A stretch of 5,911 nt of DNA from an uncultured Caryophanales bacterium (lineage in GTDB: Bacteria; Bacillota_I; Bacilli_A; RF39; UBA660). Shown one piece after another: positions 1 through 5,906 of this stretch; the stretch's first letter is position 1, and each line of letters opens with the position of its first letter. A program made the translations under genes and the position numbers. Location of the stretch: NCBI GenBank assembly GCA_947168625.1, contig CAMVMQ010000053.1, positions 1-5,911 of the forward strand, read 5' to 3'. The notes beneath the pieces were generated by a model, which saw nothing but the letters and a program-made list of their open reading frames with translations, did not search any database and was not told where the DNA came from.

Positions 1-155
1 TTACCAGGATAACCTTCAGCATACTTATTTGTAAATACACTACCCTGTAAATTCATTACTTCTTTTGATACATAATTTTCACTAGCAATAAGTTCAATAT
101 TATTATTTTGTCTTTCAATTTCTTTATTTAAAGCTTCTAATATCTTTTTATCCAT
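1..155 (-). CDS. glyA: Serine hydroxymethyltransferase, N-terminal part (runs off the window)
   Basis: This is the first 51 codons of a gene whose remainder lies beyond position 1. I translated it by hand from the ATG at 155-153. It starts MDKKILEALNKEIERQ and contains IELIASENYVS (residues 20-30), then QGSVFTNKYAEGYPG (37-51). These are the near-invariant N-terminal blocks of the PLP enzyme that converts serine plus tetrahydrofolate to glycine plus 5,10-methylenetetrahydrofolate in the cytoplasm. The start fits the family: about 20 residues precede the ELIASEN block, and an in-frame TAA lies three codons upstream. The gene overlaps the end of folD by 8 bases (ATGGATAA), so the two are on one message and probably translationally coupled. 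The catalytic lysine region is outside the window, so intactness cannot be judged. Confidence 0.94.
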   Translation of the reverse strand, partial: MDKKILEALNKEIERQNNNIELIASENYVSKEVMNLQGSVFTNKYAEGYPG

Positions 156-984
156 TATTCTTTAAATCCTCCGCAGTTAATAAATTTTCCATAATCATAG
201 CCACCGTCATTGGCCCAACTCCTCCAGGCACTGGAGTAATAAATGTACATTTATCTTTAATTTCATCAAAAGATGTGTCTCCTACTACCTTATTATCTAC
301 TCTAGATATACCAACATCAATAACTACAGCACCTTCTTTTATCATCTCTTTAGTAATAAGATTAGGTCTTCCAACTGCTGATACTAATATATCCGCCGTT
401 CTACATAACTCTTCTAAATTCTTCGTCTTAGAGTGACAGACAGTAACCGTGGCATTTCTATTCATCATTGCATGAATTAAAGGTTTACCAACAATATTAC
501 CTCTACCAATAATAACAACATGTTTTCCTTCTATTTCAATTTTATATTCATCAAGTAGTCTAATAATACCTTTTACCGTACATGGAACTAATCCTTCTTT
601 ATTCATATATAAATTATAAATATTATCTCGTGTAAAACCATCTACATCCTTATAATATTTAATAGTGCCTGCACATTTATCAAAATCAATATGACTAGGT
701 ACTGGACTCTGAAGAATAATACCAGTAACTTCATCATCATTATTAAGTTTATCAATTAAATTAATAACATCTTCTTGAGAGGTACTACTATCTAATAAAT
801 ATTTATCACACTTAATACCTACATATTCACATGCTTTCTCTTTATTACTAACATATATCTTACTAGCATCATTATCTCCTACTAAAATAATAGCAAGTTT
901 TAATTCTAAATTTTTTTTCTCTATTTTATCTTTAACTTCACCAAGAATTTTATCTTTAATTTTTTTACCATCTATTATAGTCAT
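148..984 (-). CDS. folD: Bifunctional methylenetetrahydrofolate dehydrogenase / methenyltetrahydrofolate cyclohydrolase
   Basis: FolD oxidises 5,10-methylene-THF with NADP+ and hydrolyses the methenyl product to 10-formyl-THF, feeding purine and formyl-Met synthesis. From the chosen start the protein is 278 residues, normal for FolD. The substrate site is intact by comparison with human MTHFD1: S41, Y44 and K48 in SKIYVSNKEKA, Q92 in LQSPVP, and D115 in KDVDGF. The nucleotide fold follows, with GRGNIVGKPL (160-169), CHSKT (183-187), SAVGRP (202-207), VIDVG (221-225) and PVPGGVGPMT (251-260). R161 and S185 match the residues that bind the NADP 2'-phosphate, so NADP use is inferred. Small departures are QSPVP instead of the common QLPLP, and G162 where Ser is usual. 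The frame is open back to an ATG at 1053, but MTIIDGKKI is the canonical FolD start and a weak GGGATGG lies 6 bases before it. An ATG at 993 (MVIM) is the alternative. It overlaps the upstream gene by 20 bases and glyA by 8. Confidence 0.96.
   Translation of the reverse strand: MTIIDGKKIKDKILGEVKDKIEKKNLELKLAIILVGDNDASKIYVSNKEKACEYVGIKCDKYLLDSSTSQEDVINLIDKLNNDDEVTGIILQSPVPSHIDFDKCAGTIKYYKDVDGFTRDNIYNLYMNKEGLVPCTVKGIIRLLDEYKIEIEGKHVVIIGRGNIVGKPLIHAMMNRNATVTVCHSKTKNLEELCRTADILVSAVGRPNLITKEMIKEGAVVIDVGISRVDNKVVGDTSFDEIKDKCTFITPVPGGVGPMTVAMIMENLLTAEDLKNNG
168..172 (-). promoter_or_regulatory. Ribosome binding site of glyA
   Basis: The minus strand reads GGAGG here, inside the last codons of folD. 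It is a strong Shine-Dalgarno core but lies 12 bases from the glyA ATG, longer than the usual 5-9. There is no in-frame ATG between the two. The long spacing may be compensated by reinitiation after folD termination, whose stop lies within the first codons of glyA. Confidence 0.6.
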
Positions 985-1576
985 AATTACCATCCCATAA
1001 CTTTTTAATTTTCTTTTTATTATCTTCTGAATTTTTCTCTCTTCCAACAGCATAATTATAATCTAATAATTCATTATACATATTCATAAAAGGAACATTA
1101 TACGGATAATATCTACTGCCACTATTGCAAATTCTAATAGAATGAGTAGATAATAAATTTATCTTATCACTTAGCCTAAATTCAACTATATAAAGTTCTT
1201 TCTTCTTAGAAATAGTAAGTATACTAGCTTCTTCATATGGTAGTTCATCAGAATGCCATTCTATTTTACCATTAATAAATAATTTATTATCGGGTACTAT
1301 CATATTTCTACTTGCATCATCTAAATTACTATTACTAAAAGGTTTATTATCCTTAATAGCAGTATATAATCGTTCAAAAGAATTATATAAATATTCATTC
1401 TCTTTAGTAATAACAAAACTATAAGAATTAGGAATACCTAATCTTTCTCTTACGTACATTAGAGACCAGTATAAATCACCATTATTTAAAAAAAATATTT
1501 CAAACGCTCCATTATAAGTCTCAATTATAATTTTTTTATAACCATGCCAGTTTTCTTCATTTCTTACATTTATCAT
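965..1576 (-). CDS. Hypothetical protein, first gene of the folD-glyA unit
   Basis: I do not recognise this 203-residue protein. It has no signal peptide or membrane segment, so it is probably cytoplasmic. The N-terminal half reads like alternating beta strands with aromatics (KKIIIETYNGAFEIFFLNNGDLYWSL split over residues 14-39), then an acidic and asparagine-rich middle. A distinctive block, SIRICNSGSRYYPYNVPF (146-163), followed by MNMYNELLDY is the best candidate for a conserved family signature. The C-terminus is lysine-rich and ends in WDGNYDYNRW. The frame stays open to an ATG at 1609, but the start at 1576 is preferred because AGGTGG sits 4 bases before it and the longer form would begin upstream of the predicted promoter. 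All five Trp codons are TGG, and base composition matches the neighbours, so nothing suggests recent transfer. Its end overlaps the folD start by 20 bases, implying coupled translation, but a folate role is only a guess from position. Confidence 0.82.
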   Translation of the reverse strand: MINVRNEENWHGYKKIIIETYNGAFEIFFLNNGDLYWSLMYVRERLGIPNSYSFVITKENEYLYNSFERLYTAIKDNKPFSNSNLDDASRNMIVPDNKLFINGKIEWHSDELPYEEASILTISKKKELYIVEFRLSDKINLLSTHSIRICNSGSRYYPYNVPFMNMYNELLDYNYAVGREKNSEDNKKKIKKLWDGNYDYNRW

Positions 1577-1580
1577 AAAA

Positions 1581-1586
1581 CCACCT
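1581..1586 (-). promoter_or_regulatory. Ribosome binding site that sets the start of the hypothetical gene
   Basis: The minus strand reads AGGTGG, followed by TTTT and ATG at 1576. The match to the 16S rRNA 3' end is good and the spacing is short. It decides against the longer frame beginning at 1609, which has no such site before it. Confidence 0.65.
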
Positions 1587-1592
1587 ATAATA

Positions 1593-1601
1593 ATTATATC
1601 A
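1593..1601 (-). promoter_or_regulatory. Extended -10 promoter of the hypothetical-folD-glyA unit
   Basis: The minus strand reads TGATATAAT: a perfect TATAAT (1598-1593) with the TG of an extended -10 element one base upstream. The hexamer at the expected -35 position (1621-1616, TAGTAG) is poor, which is typical where the extended -10 carries recognition. The start of transcription would fall near 1586, giving a leader of only about 10 bases. It lies just after the terminator of the preceding unit, where a promoter is expected. TATAAT is common by chance in such AT-rich DNA, so this is inferred from sequence and position only. Confidence 0.45.
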
Positions 1602-1622
1602 AAAAACAATTATTTCTACTAC

Positions 1623-1653
1623 AAAAAGAATATTGTGTATTACAATACTCTTT
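1623..1653 (-). terminator. Intrinsic terminator at the end of the ABC exporter-flavodoxin unit
   Basis: Read on the minus strand, AAAGAGTATTG (1653-1643) pairs over 11 positions with CAATATTCTTT (1635-1625), all Watson-Crick except one G-U. The 7-base loop contains the TAA stop of the flavodoxin gene. A five-T run (1627-1623) overlaps the base of the stem and continues into the usual weak tail. The stem is AT-rich but long. Its place between two predicted units supports it. Confidence 0.7.
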
Positions 1654-2080
1654 CCAATTCTTTTTTATTTCTTTTAGGTTCCTTTAAAATAATAATATTA
1701 ATATCACCAAATTTATCTCTAAGCATCTTCTCTGCTTTAGGAGCTTTTCCACTACCACAGCATAAAATAAATGAAACTTTCTTTTTATCTAAAGTAATAT
1801 TATCTAACACAGTATTAATCGCCGGTACTATTCTTCCATTCCATATCGGACTACCAATAATAATTTCATCATAAGAATCTATATTATTATCAAAATTAGA
1901 GAGTTTTGCTTTATAATTAATACCCGCTAGAAATCCACCTTTAAGTATTTGAAGAATATAACTTTTAGGCATCTTATCTTTCATATTAACTTTTCTAATA
2001 TCATATTCTTTATTCTTTAGATAATCTGCTACTACATCACCATTACCACTTAAACTATAATAAATAAATAATTTTTTCAT
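1640..2080 (-). CDS. Flavodoxin-like protein (FMN-binding fold)
   Basis: At 146 residues this matches the size of short flavodoxin-family proteins. Strand 1 (KKLFIYYS) leads into a phosphate-binding loop SLSGNGD (9-15). The second FMN loop is IIIGSPIWNGRIVPAI (73-88), with W80 placed to stack on the isoalloxazine ring. A further strand and loop, VSFILCCGSGK (102-112), completes the Rossmann-like pattern. The loop departs from the usual T-x-T-G-x-T by having Gly14 at the last position, so FMN binding is likely but not certain. It is predicted to be cytoplasmic. The partner could be a redox enzyme, or it could be a flavodoxin-fold quinone or flavin reductase; I cannot assign a substrate. The ATG at 2080 follows AGGAGA by 4 bases, and the stop of the permease gene lies within that ribosome site, so it is the third gene of the exporter unit. 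Confidence 0.88.
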   Translation of the reverse strand: MKKLFIYYSLSGNGDVVADYLKNKEYDIRKVNMKDKMPKSYILQILKGGFLAGINYKAKLSNFDNNIDSYDEIIIGSPIWNGRIVPAINTVLDNITLDKKKVSFILCCGSGKAPKAEKMLRDKFGDINIIILKEPKRNKKELERVL

Positions 2081-2089
2081 ATCTTCTCC

Positions 2090-3691
2090 TTATACATTAA
2101 TTCTATTAAAAATTCTATTACCATATTTATTTAAATATATAAATAATAAACTAAAACTAATAATATAAAATAAATTACTAAGTGTTAATACTAACGTACT
2201 AGAAATTCCAACATTAAGAAGCATCACCAAAACAAATATTGTAATAAATGATAGTGCTATACCAATAAATACCGATATCATCGAACTCATACTCTGTTTA
2301 ACGACTTCTGTATCATTTTCCGCATCCATCTTTGGATACTTTAAATTAACAAGAATACCAATAGTCTCAGATACTAATGGTAATATAATTGAACCAATAA
2401 TAATCATTAATATTTCAACTATATTAAAGCTAAATCTAATAAACATAATAATGTCTCCTAGTAATATTACAGGAATCATAATTAATACAGCAGTAGCAAC
2501 CTTAGACACAATAATAAATGTTGATTTAATAGGTAAACTTTTTAATATATTAAATGACTTACCCTCTAAAGATATCATTGAACTAGTAATCGAAGTCATA
2601 AAAGATGTAAAACAAATAAAACCATATAAAATAATAGGTATATAAGATTTAATCTCATTAATAGATAATTCTCCATCTACAATAATACCATTAACAAGAC
2701 TATCAAATTTAAAACATATCAAAGTAATACCAATAATAAATAAAACCAATCCAAATCCTGCATTAATTATAAATACTGGAGTATTAAAAAATTTATTCAA
2801 TTCTTTCTTAATTAAAGATACTCTAGGACTATTTACTTTAATATTATAATTCTTTTTCTTAGAAATAACTTTTTCTTCTTTAACTTTTGAATTAATCTTA
2901 AAGTATCTAATATTCATAATATATATACCAATAATAAATATAAGTAAATTAATAACAATAAATATTATTAAATCTACAACTTTAAAATTAGTAGCCATCT
3001 TAACATAAGCATTCGCAGGATAATATAAAGAAGTAATAACACTATTAATATAACTAGCATTGTTTGTAAAGTTACTTAAAATATTTTCCATATTAAAAGA
3101 AAAATATAATATTATTAATAAAAGTAAAGTTGTAACAATAACCTGAGCCATATTCTTAAACTTAAATTTAGATGAAGTATTTGAAATAAATCCTCCTATT
3201 AAACATGATATTACAATAGGAATAATTGGAAGTAATAATAACATAAATAAACTAACTATATAGTAACTAATCCCCACATTAACATTAATAGCATAAATAA
3301 TCATCGCTGGAAATAAAAATAAAGAATTATATAGTAGTTCAAATACATAAAACTTAAATATCCTAATAAATAGAACCGTTCTTCTTTTAATTGGTAAAGA
3401 AAATAATAAATTATCATCCTTACAGTTAAATAATAAATTACTAGATTTATAGACACCTTCAACTAAAGTCAAAAAGAAAGTAACAATAACAAATAATGAC
3501 AATAGTATATATTCTGATTTTATACTAGTTAAAGGTTCAATTATCATATTAGCATAAGTTCCAACAGAGAACATACAAATAATAGCCAAGATAATAGGCA
3601 GTAATGTTTTTTTACCACTAGTATTTTTAATCTTAAATATATTCATATTCTCCGTCATCGAAGCTCTAATAAGTGAAATAATCTTTTTCAT
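2090..3691 (-). CDS. ABC-2 type exporter permease with two fused halves
   Basis: This is a 533-residue polytopic membrane protein with about 12 predicted helices, near residues 30-50, 62-80, 116-136, 143-170, 183-200, 240-260, 305-327, 351-372, 395-419, 425-450, 470-492 and 497-520. No signal peptide or large extracellular domain is visible. It looks like an ABC exporter membrane subunit of the Firmicute type found beside YthP/EcsA-like ATPases. Two segments resemble each other: DDNLLFSLPIKRR (92-104) and KSFNILKSLPIKS (378-390), each followed by a similar run of helices, at an offset of 287 residues. This suggests an internal duplication giving both halves of the channel in one chain. The soluble stretch before each SLPIK is a plausible contact for the ATPase. 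The middle linker (264-300) is lysine-rich. The ATG lies 2 bases after the ATPase stop, with its ribosome site (AGAGGA) inside the ATPase gene. The substrate is unknown. Confidence 0.88.
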   Translation of the reverse strand: MKKIISLIRASMTENMNIFKIKNTSGKKTLLPIILAIICMFSVGTYANMIIEPLTSIKSEYILLSLFVIVTFFLTLVEGVYKSSNLLFNCKDDNLLFSLPIKRRTVLFIRIFKFYVFELLYNSLFLFPAMIIYAINVNVGISYYIVSLFMLLLLPIIPIVISCLIGGFISNTSSKFKFKNMAQVIVTTLLLLIILYFSFNMENILSNFTNNASYINSVITSLYYPANAYVKMATNFKVVDLIIFIVINLLIFIIGIYIMNIRYFKINSKVKEEKVISKKKNYNIKVNSPRVSLIKKELNKFFNTPVFIINAGFGLVLFIIGITLICFKFDSLVNGIIVDGELSINEIKSYIPIILYGFICFTSFMTSITSSMISLEGKSFNILKSLPIKSTFIIVSKVATAVLIMIPVILLGDIIMFIRFSFNIVEILMIIIGSIILPLVSETIGILVNLKYPKMDAENDTEVVKQSMSSMISVFIGIALSFITIFVLVMLLNVGISSTLVLTLSNLFYIISFSLLFIYLNKYGNRIFNRINV

Positions 3692-3693
3692 AA

Positions 3694-4398
3694 CTATTCC
3701 TCTAACTCTAAAAAGACATTCTCTAGAGTTTTATCTCCTTTAATCTCTTTCATACTACCAACTTTTATTAATTTACCATTCTTAATAATAGCAACTCTAG
3801 AACAAAGCTTTTCAGCAACATCTAGAATATGTGTCGAGAAAAATATTGTTTTACCTTCTTTAACCATTTCATGCATAACTTCTTTAATATCAAATACAGC
3901 TTTAGGATCAAGTCCTACAAACGGTTCATCCATAATAAGAATCTTTGGATTATGAGATAAAGCAGCAATTATTGCTATTTTTTGTTTCATACCATGAGAA
4001 AAAGATTTTATTGTATCTCCAAGTTTATCTTCCATCTCAAACATTTTAGCATATTTATCTATATTCTTCTTTCTCTCTTCAAGACTAACTTCATACATAT
4101 CACATATAAAATTAATAAAATTAATCGCTGTCATATTTTCATATAATTCTGGATTATCCAGAACAAAAGCCATATCTTTCTTACATTCTATTGTATCTTT
4201 CTTAATAGACTTACCATTTATTAAAATATCCCCATCATCAAAATCATGAATACCAGTAATGGCTTTAATTAAAGTCGTTTTACCAGCACCATTATGACCA
4301 ATGAAAGCAAATATTTCTCCTTCGTTAACATTAAAAGAAACATTATCAAGTGCTTTCTTATTACCATATTTTTTCGTAACATTTTTAATCTCTATCAT
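3694..4398 (-). CDS. ABC transporter ATP-binding protein
   Basis: This 234-residue nucleotide-binding subunit powers the adjacent permease from the cytoplasmic face. All core motifs are present: Walker A GHNGAGKTT (34-42), signature SFSHGMKQ (132-139, a variant of LSGGQ), Walker B ILIMDEP (153-159), D-loop GLD (162-164) and switch histidine H190 in FSTHI. The Q-loop position reads VLDNPELYENMT (79-90), with D81 where most ATPases have Gln. From memory, an acidic residue followed by xPxLYExLT is common in the EcsA/YthP/BcrA-like exporter ATPases, so this is a subfamily mark rather than damage. The start at 4398 has AGAGAGG 7 bases upstream. It is the first gene of its unit, behind a predicted promoter, and only 2 bases separate it from the permease. 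One ATPase gene with one double-length permease predicts an ATPase homodimer on a single permease chain. The substrate cannot be inferred. Confidence 0.95.
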   Translation of the reverse strand: MIEIKNVTKKYGNKKALDNVSFNVNEGEIFAFIGHNGAGKTTLIKAITGIHDFDDGDILINGKSIKKDTIECKKDMAFVLDNPELYENMTAINFINFICDMYEVSLEERKKNIDKYAKMFEMEDKLGDTIKSFSHGMKQKIAIIAALSHNPKILIMDEPFVGLDPKAVFDIKEVMHEMVKEGKTIFFSTHILDVAEKLCSRVAIIKNGKLIKVGSMKEIKGDKTLENVFLELEE

Positions 4399-4405
4399 AA
4401 CATAA

Positions 4406-4412
4406 CCTCTCT
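4406..4412 (-). promoter_or_regulatory. Ribosome binding site of the ABC ATPase gene
   Basis: The minus strand reads AGAGAGG, 7 bases before the ATG at 4398. A nearer ATG at 4403 is only 2 bases from the site and meets a stop after one sense codon, so 4398 is the start. Confidence 0.65.
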
Positions 4413-4419
4413 TTACCTA

Positions 4420-4428
4420 ATTATATCA
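4420..4428 (-). promoter_or_regulatory. Extended -10 promoter of the ABC exporter-flavodoxin unit
   Basis: The minus strand reads TGATATAAT, a perfect -10 with the TG extension. The base run continues TTA exactly as in the promoter at 1593-1601. With a 17-base spacer, the -35 position falls on the T-tract of the upstream terminator (4448-4443, TTTTTT), a weak match. Transcription would begin near 4413, immediately before the ribosome site, giving a leader of about 15 bases. Confidence 0.5.
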
Positions 4429-4441
4429 TCTTTAATGTAAT

Positions 4442-4472
4442 AAAAAAAGTAGTAATAATTACTTAATACTAC
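4442..4472 (-). terminator. Intrinsic terminator after the small membrane protein gene
   Basis: On the minus strand GTAGTA (4472-4467) pairs with TACTAC (4454-4449). After one T-T mismatch, a further three pairs (TAA with TTA) close a GTAA loop of GNRA type. Seven T residues (4448-4442) follow directly. It begins 13 bases after the TAG stop of the upstream gene and just before the predicted promoter of the next unit. Confidence 0.8.
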
Positions 4473-4484
4473 ATCAAACATTTA

Positions 4485-5141
4485 CTATTTAATTTTATTA
4501 AATTTCCATAGAAATAAACTTATAAGATATGAAATAATAAACATTATAGGAACAACAATAATTGCAGTCCATACACCATTTTGAACAAAATAGTAGAAAT
4601 CATATACAGGTGATACCACTCCATTATCCATATGAACTAATACATTTATTAAATAATATAATCCATACATAATAACAGGTATTAATCCATAGAAAGAATA
4701 TTTAAATAACATCTTATTATTTCTTTCAAAAAATAAAAAAGTAATCATACTAAATACAGGAACAAGTAAATGAAAAAACAAATTACTATTTAGTATCATT
4801 AAACATATATTACCAACAAGAGGACCAAGATAGGCAAAAACTACAATAAAAGTAAGAGTAACACTAGTCGTAGCCATTAATTTTAATATATACATATATC
4901 TAGGTATTTCTTTTATATTACCTTTTAACAATCTAATTTCAAATATAGCAAATAATAAAGAAATAATTCCCATAAATAAATTAGAATCAACCGTAAAAAA
5001 CTTAAACATACCAAGTTTATTAGACTCAAGAATTATTTCACCTGGCATAAATCTAAATCCATTAAACATCATAATAGAGGCACCTATTACCATAATAACT
5101 ATAATAATATTTAATATTAAAGAAATTTTATATTTACTCAT
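4485..5141 (-). CDS. Pr6Pr / AIG1-like integral membrane protein
   Basis: This is a 218-residue protein with about six membrane segments, near residues 7-27, 50-70, 84-106, 110-137, 148-170 and 190-213. It starts with short basic residues (MSKYK), so the first helix is probably a membrane anchor rather than a cleaved signal. The layout and motifs resemble the bacterial Pr6Pr family, distantly related to eukaryotic FAR-17a/AIG1 proteins: FFTVDSNLFMG (48-58) opens helix 2, and LFFHLLVPVFS (121-131) lies in helix 4. In human AIG1 a Thr and a His in such positions are needed for hydrolysis of fatty acid esters of hydroxy fatty acids. T50 and H124 could be their counterparts, but this is from memory of the family, and enzyme activity is not shown. 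The gene starts 9 bases after the acetyltransferase stop, with AAGGTG overlapping that stop. It is last in its unit. I found no reason to link its role to the acetyltransferase. Confidence 0.8.
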   Translation of the reverse strand: MSKYKISLILNIIIVIMVIGASIMMFNGFRFMPGEIILESNKLGMFKFFTVDSNLFMGIISLLFAIFEIRLLKGNIKEIPRYMYILKLMATTSVTLTFIVVFAYLGPLVGNICLMILNSNLFFHLLVPVFSMITFLFFERNNKMLFKYSFYGLIPVIMYGLYYLINVLVHMDNGVVSPVYDFYYFVQNGVWTAIIVVPIMFIISYLISLFLWKFNKIK

Positions 5142-5150
5142 TTCACACCT

Positions 5151-5894
5151 TTATTTTAATAATTTCTCCAATGCATTAGCATTTAAAATCGTATTTGAAA
5201 CAAATTTACCCTTATAAAAGTTAGCCCAATTATTAAATACACATGGAGTATTTTTTGCTTTCTCCAAAGAATCAATTTTAATAAAATTTAATTTAATATT
5301 ATTATCTTTAGCATAATCAGATAATTCTTTAACCTCATATTCTACATAAGGACATTCATTACTATAGTAGATAGTAAAATCTTCACTATCAATTTTCATC
5401 TTTCTAGCACTATCACTAAATTTAGGAACATCTTTATCATTAAAAGAAAGCACCATTAAATCATAATCATTAATAGTATCTACTGCTTTAAATCCAAAAT
5501 GTTCAAAGAACTTTTTATCACCAATAAAAGGTTTTTTCTTTTGTGTTACAATAGTACATATACCACTCATACCTTTATCTTTAGCATCATTAATAGCATA
5601 CTCAAGTAATTCTCTACCAATTCCTTTTCCTTTAAAACTACCTGCTACCCATAAACAATATATGTACATATAATTATTACCTATAACAGGAGCCCAAGCA
5701 GTTTCAATAGGCTCATACTCAATAAATATTTTACCCCTAGCATTTAATTTTCTAAATACATGACCATCTTTAAATTTACTCTTAATCCATTCTTTCTTCT
5801 TATCTACCCCTATTTGATGCTTAGGATCACCAATAGCACAACATATATGTTCTTCTTCAATATTCTTTTCATCTAAATTAATATATTCATTCAT
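5151..5894 (-). CDS. yoaP: GNAT acetyltransferase with C-terminal YoaP thioredoxin-like domain
   Basis: This 247-residue two-domain cytoplasmic protein matches the architecture and length of Bacillus subtilis YoaP. Residues 1 to about 150 form a GNAT fold. VAGSFKGKGIGRELLEYA (83-100) carries the acetyl-CoA pyrophosphate loop (K88xxG91xG93), with Lys where Arg or Gln is more common. KKFFEHFGFKAV (127-138) is the usual last helix and strand. Residues about 170-247 form the YoaP domain, with the strand-loop FTIYYSNECPYVEYEV (173-188). C181-P182 sits where a glutaredoxin-type active site would be, but there is only one cysteine. TPCVF (216-220) resembles the cis-proline loop of thioredoxin folds. 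The acceptor substrate is unknown. It starts at 5894 with GAGGTG 6 bases upstream. The membrane protein gene follows after 9 bases, so they share a transcript. All four Trp codons are TGG. The symbol reflects family membership, not proven orthology. Confidence 0.88.
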   Translation of the reverse strand: MNEYINLDEKNIEEEHICCAIGDPKHQIGVDKKKEWIKSKFKDGHVFRKLNARGKIFIEYEPIETAWAPVIGNNYMYIYCLWVAGSFKGKGIGRELLEYAINDAKDKGMSGICTIVTQKKKPFIGDKKFFEHFGFKAVDTINDYDLMVLSFNDKDVPKFSDSARKMKIDSEDFTIYYSNECPYVEYEVKELSDYAKDNNIKLNFIKIDSLEKAKNTPCVFNNWANFYKGKFVSNTILNANALEKLLK

Positions 5895-5900
5895 AGTTCA

Positions 5901-5906
5901 CACCTC
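5901..5906 (-). promoter_or_regulatory. Ribosome binding site of the acetyltransferase gene
   Basis: The minus strand reads GAGGTG, 6 bases before the ATG at 5894. The remaining bases to the window edge (5907-5911) are too few to show a promoter or the end of an upstream gene. Confidence 0.65.

Noticed and set aside
985..1053. N-terminal extension of folD by 23 residues
   Set aside because: FolD proteins begin at the MxxIDGKxI block. The extension is lysine-rich, matches nothing in the family, and overlaps the neighbouring gene deeply.
1577..1609. N-terminal extension of the hypothetical gene by 11 residues
   Set aside because: It would start upstream of the predicted promoter -10 element and has no ribosome site, whereas the ATG at 1576 has AGGTGG.
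1577..1622. Tetrahydrofolate or other riboswitch ahead of the folate genes
   Set aside because: The gap is only 46 bases between terminator and start codon, and the predicted leader is about 10 bases, so no aptamer fits.
1635..1874. Plus-strand open frame of 79 codons
   Set aside because: It lies entirely antisense to the flavodoxin-like gene, shows no family motif, and is explained by the AT-rich composition of the real gene.
2451..2645. Plus-strand open frame of 64 codons
   Set aside because: It is antisense to the permease gene; its hydrophobic look mirrors the membrane segments on the other strand.
4395..4403. Two-codon leader frame ATG-TTA-TGA overlapping the ATPase start
   Set aside because: It is only 2 bases from the ribosome site, too close for initiation, and is most likely chance.
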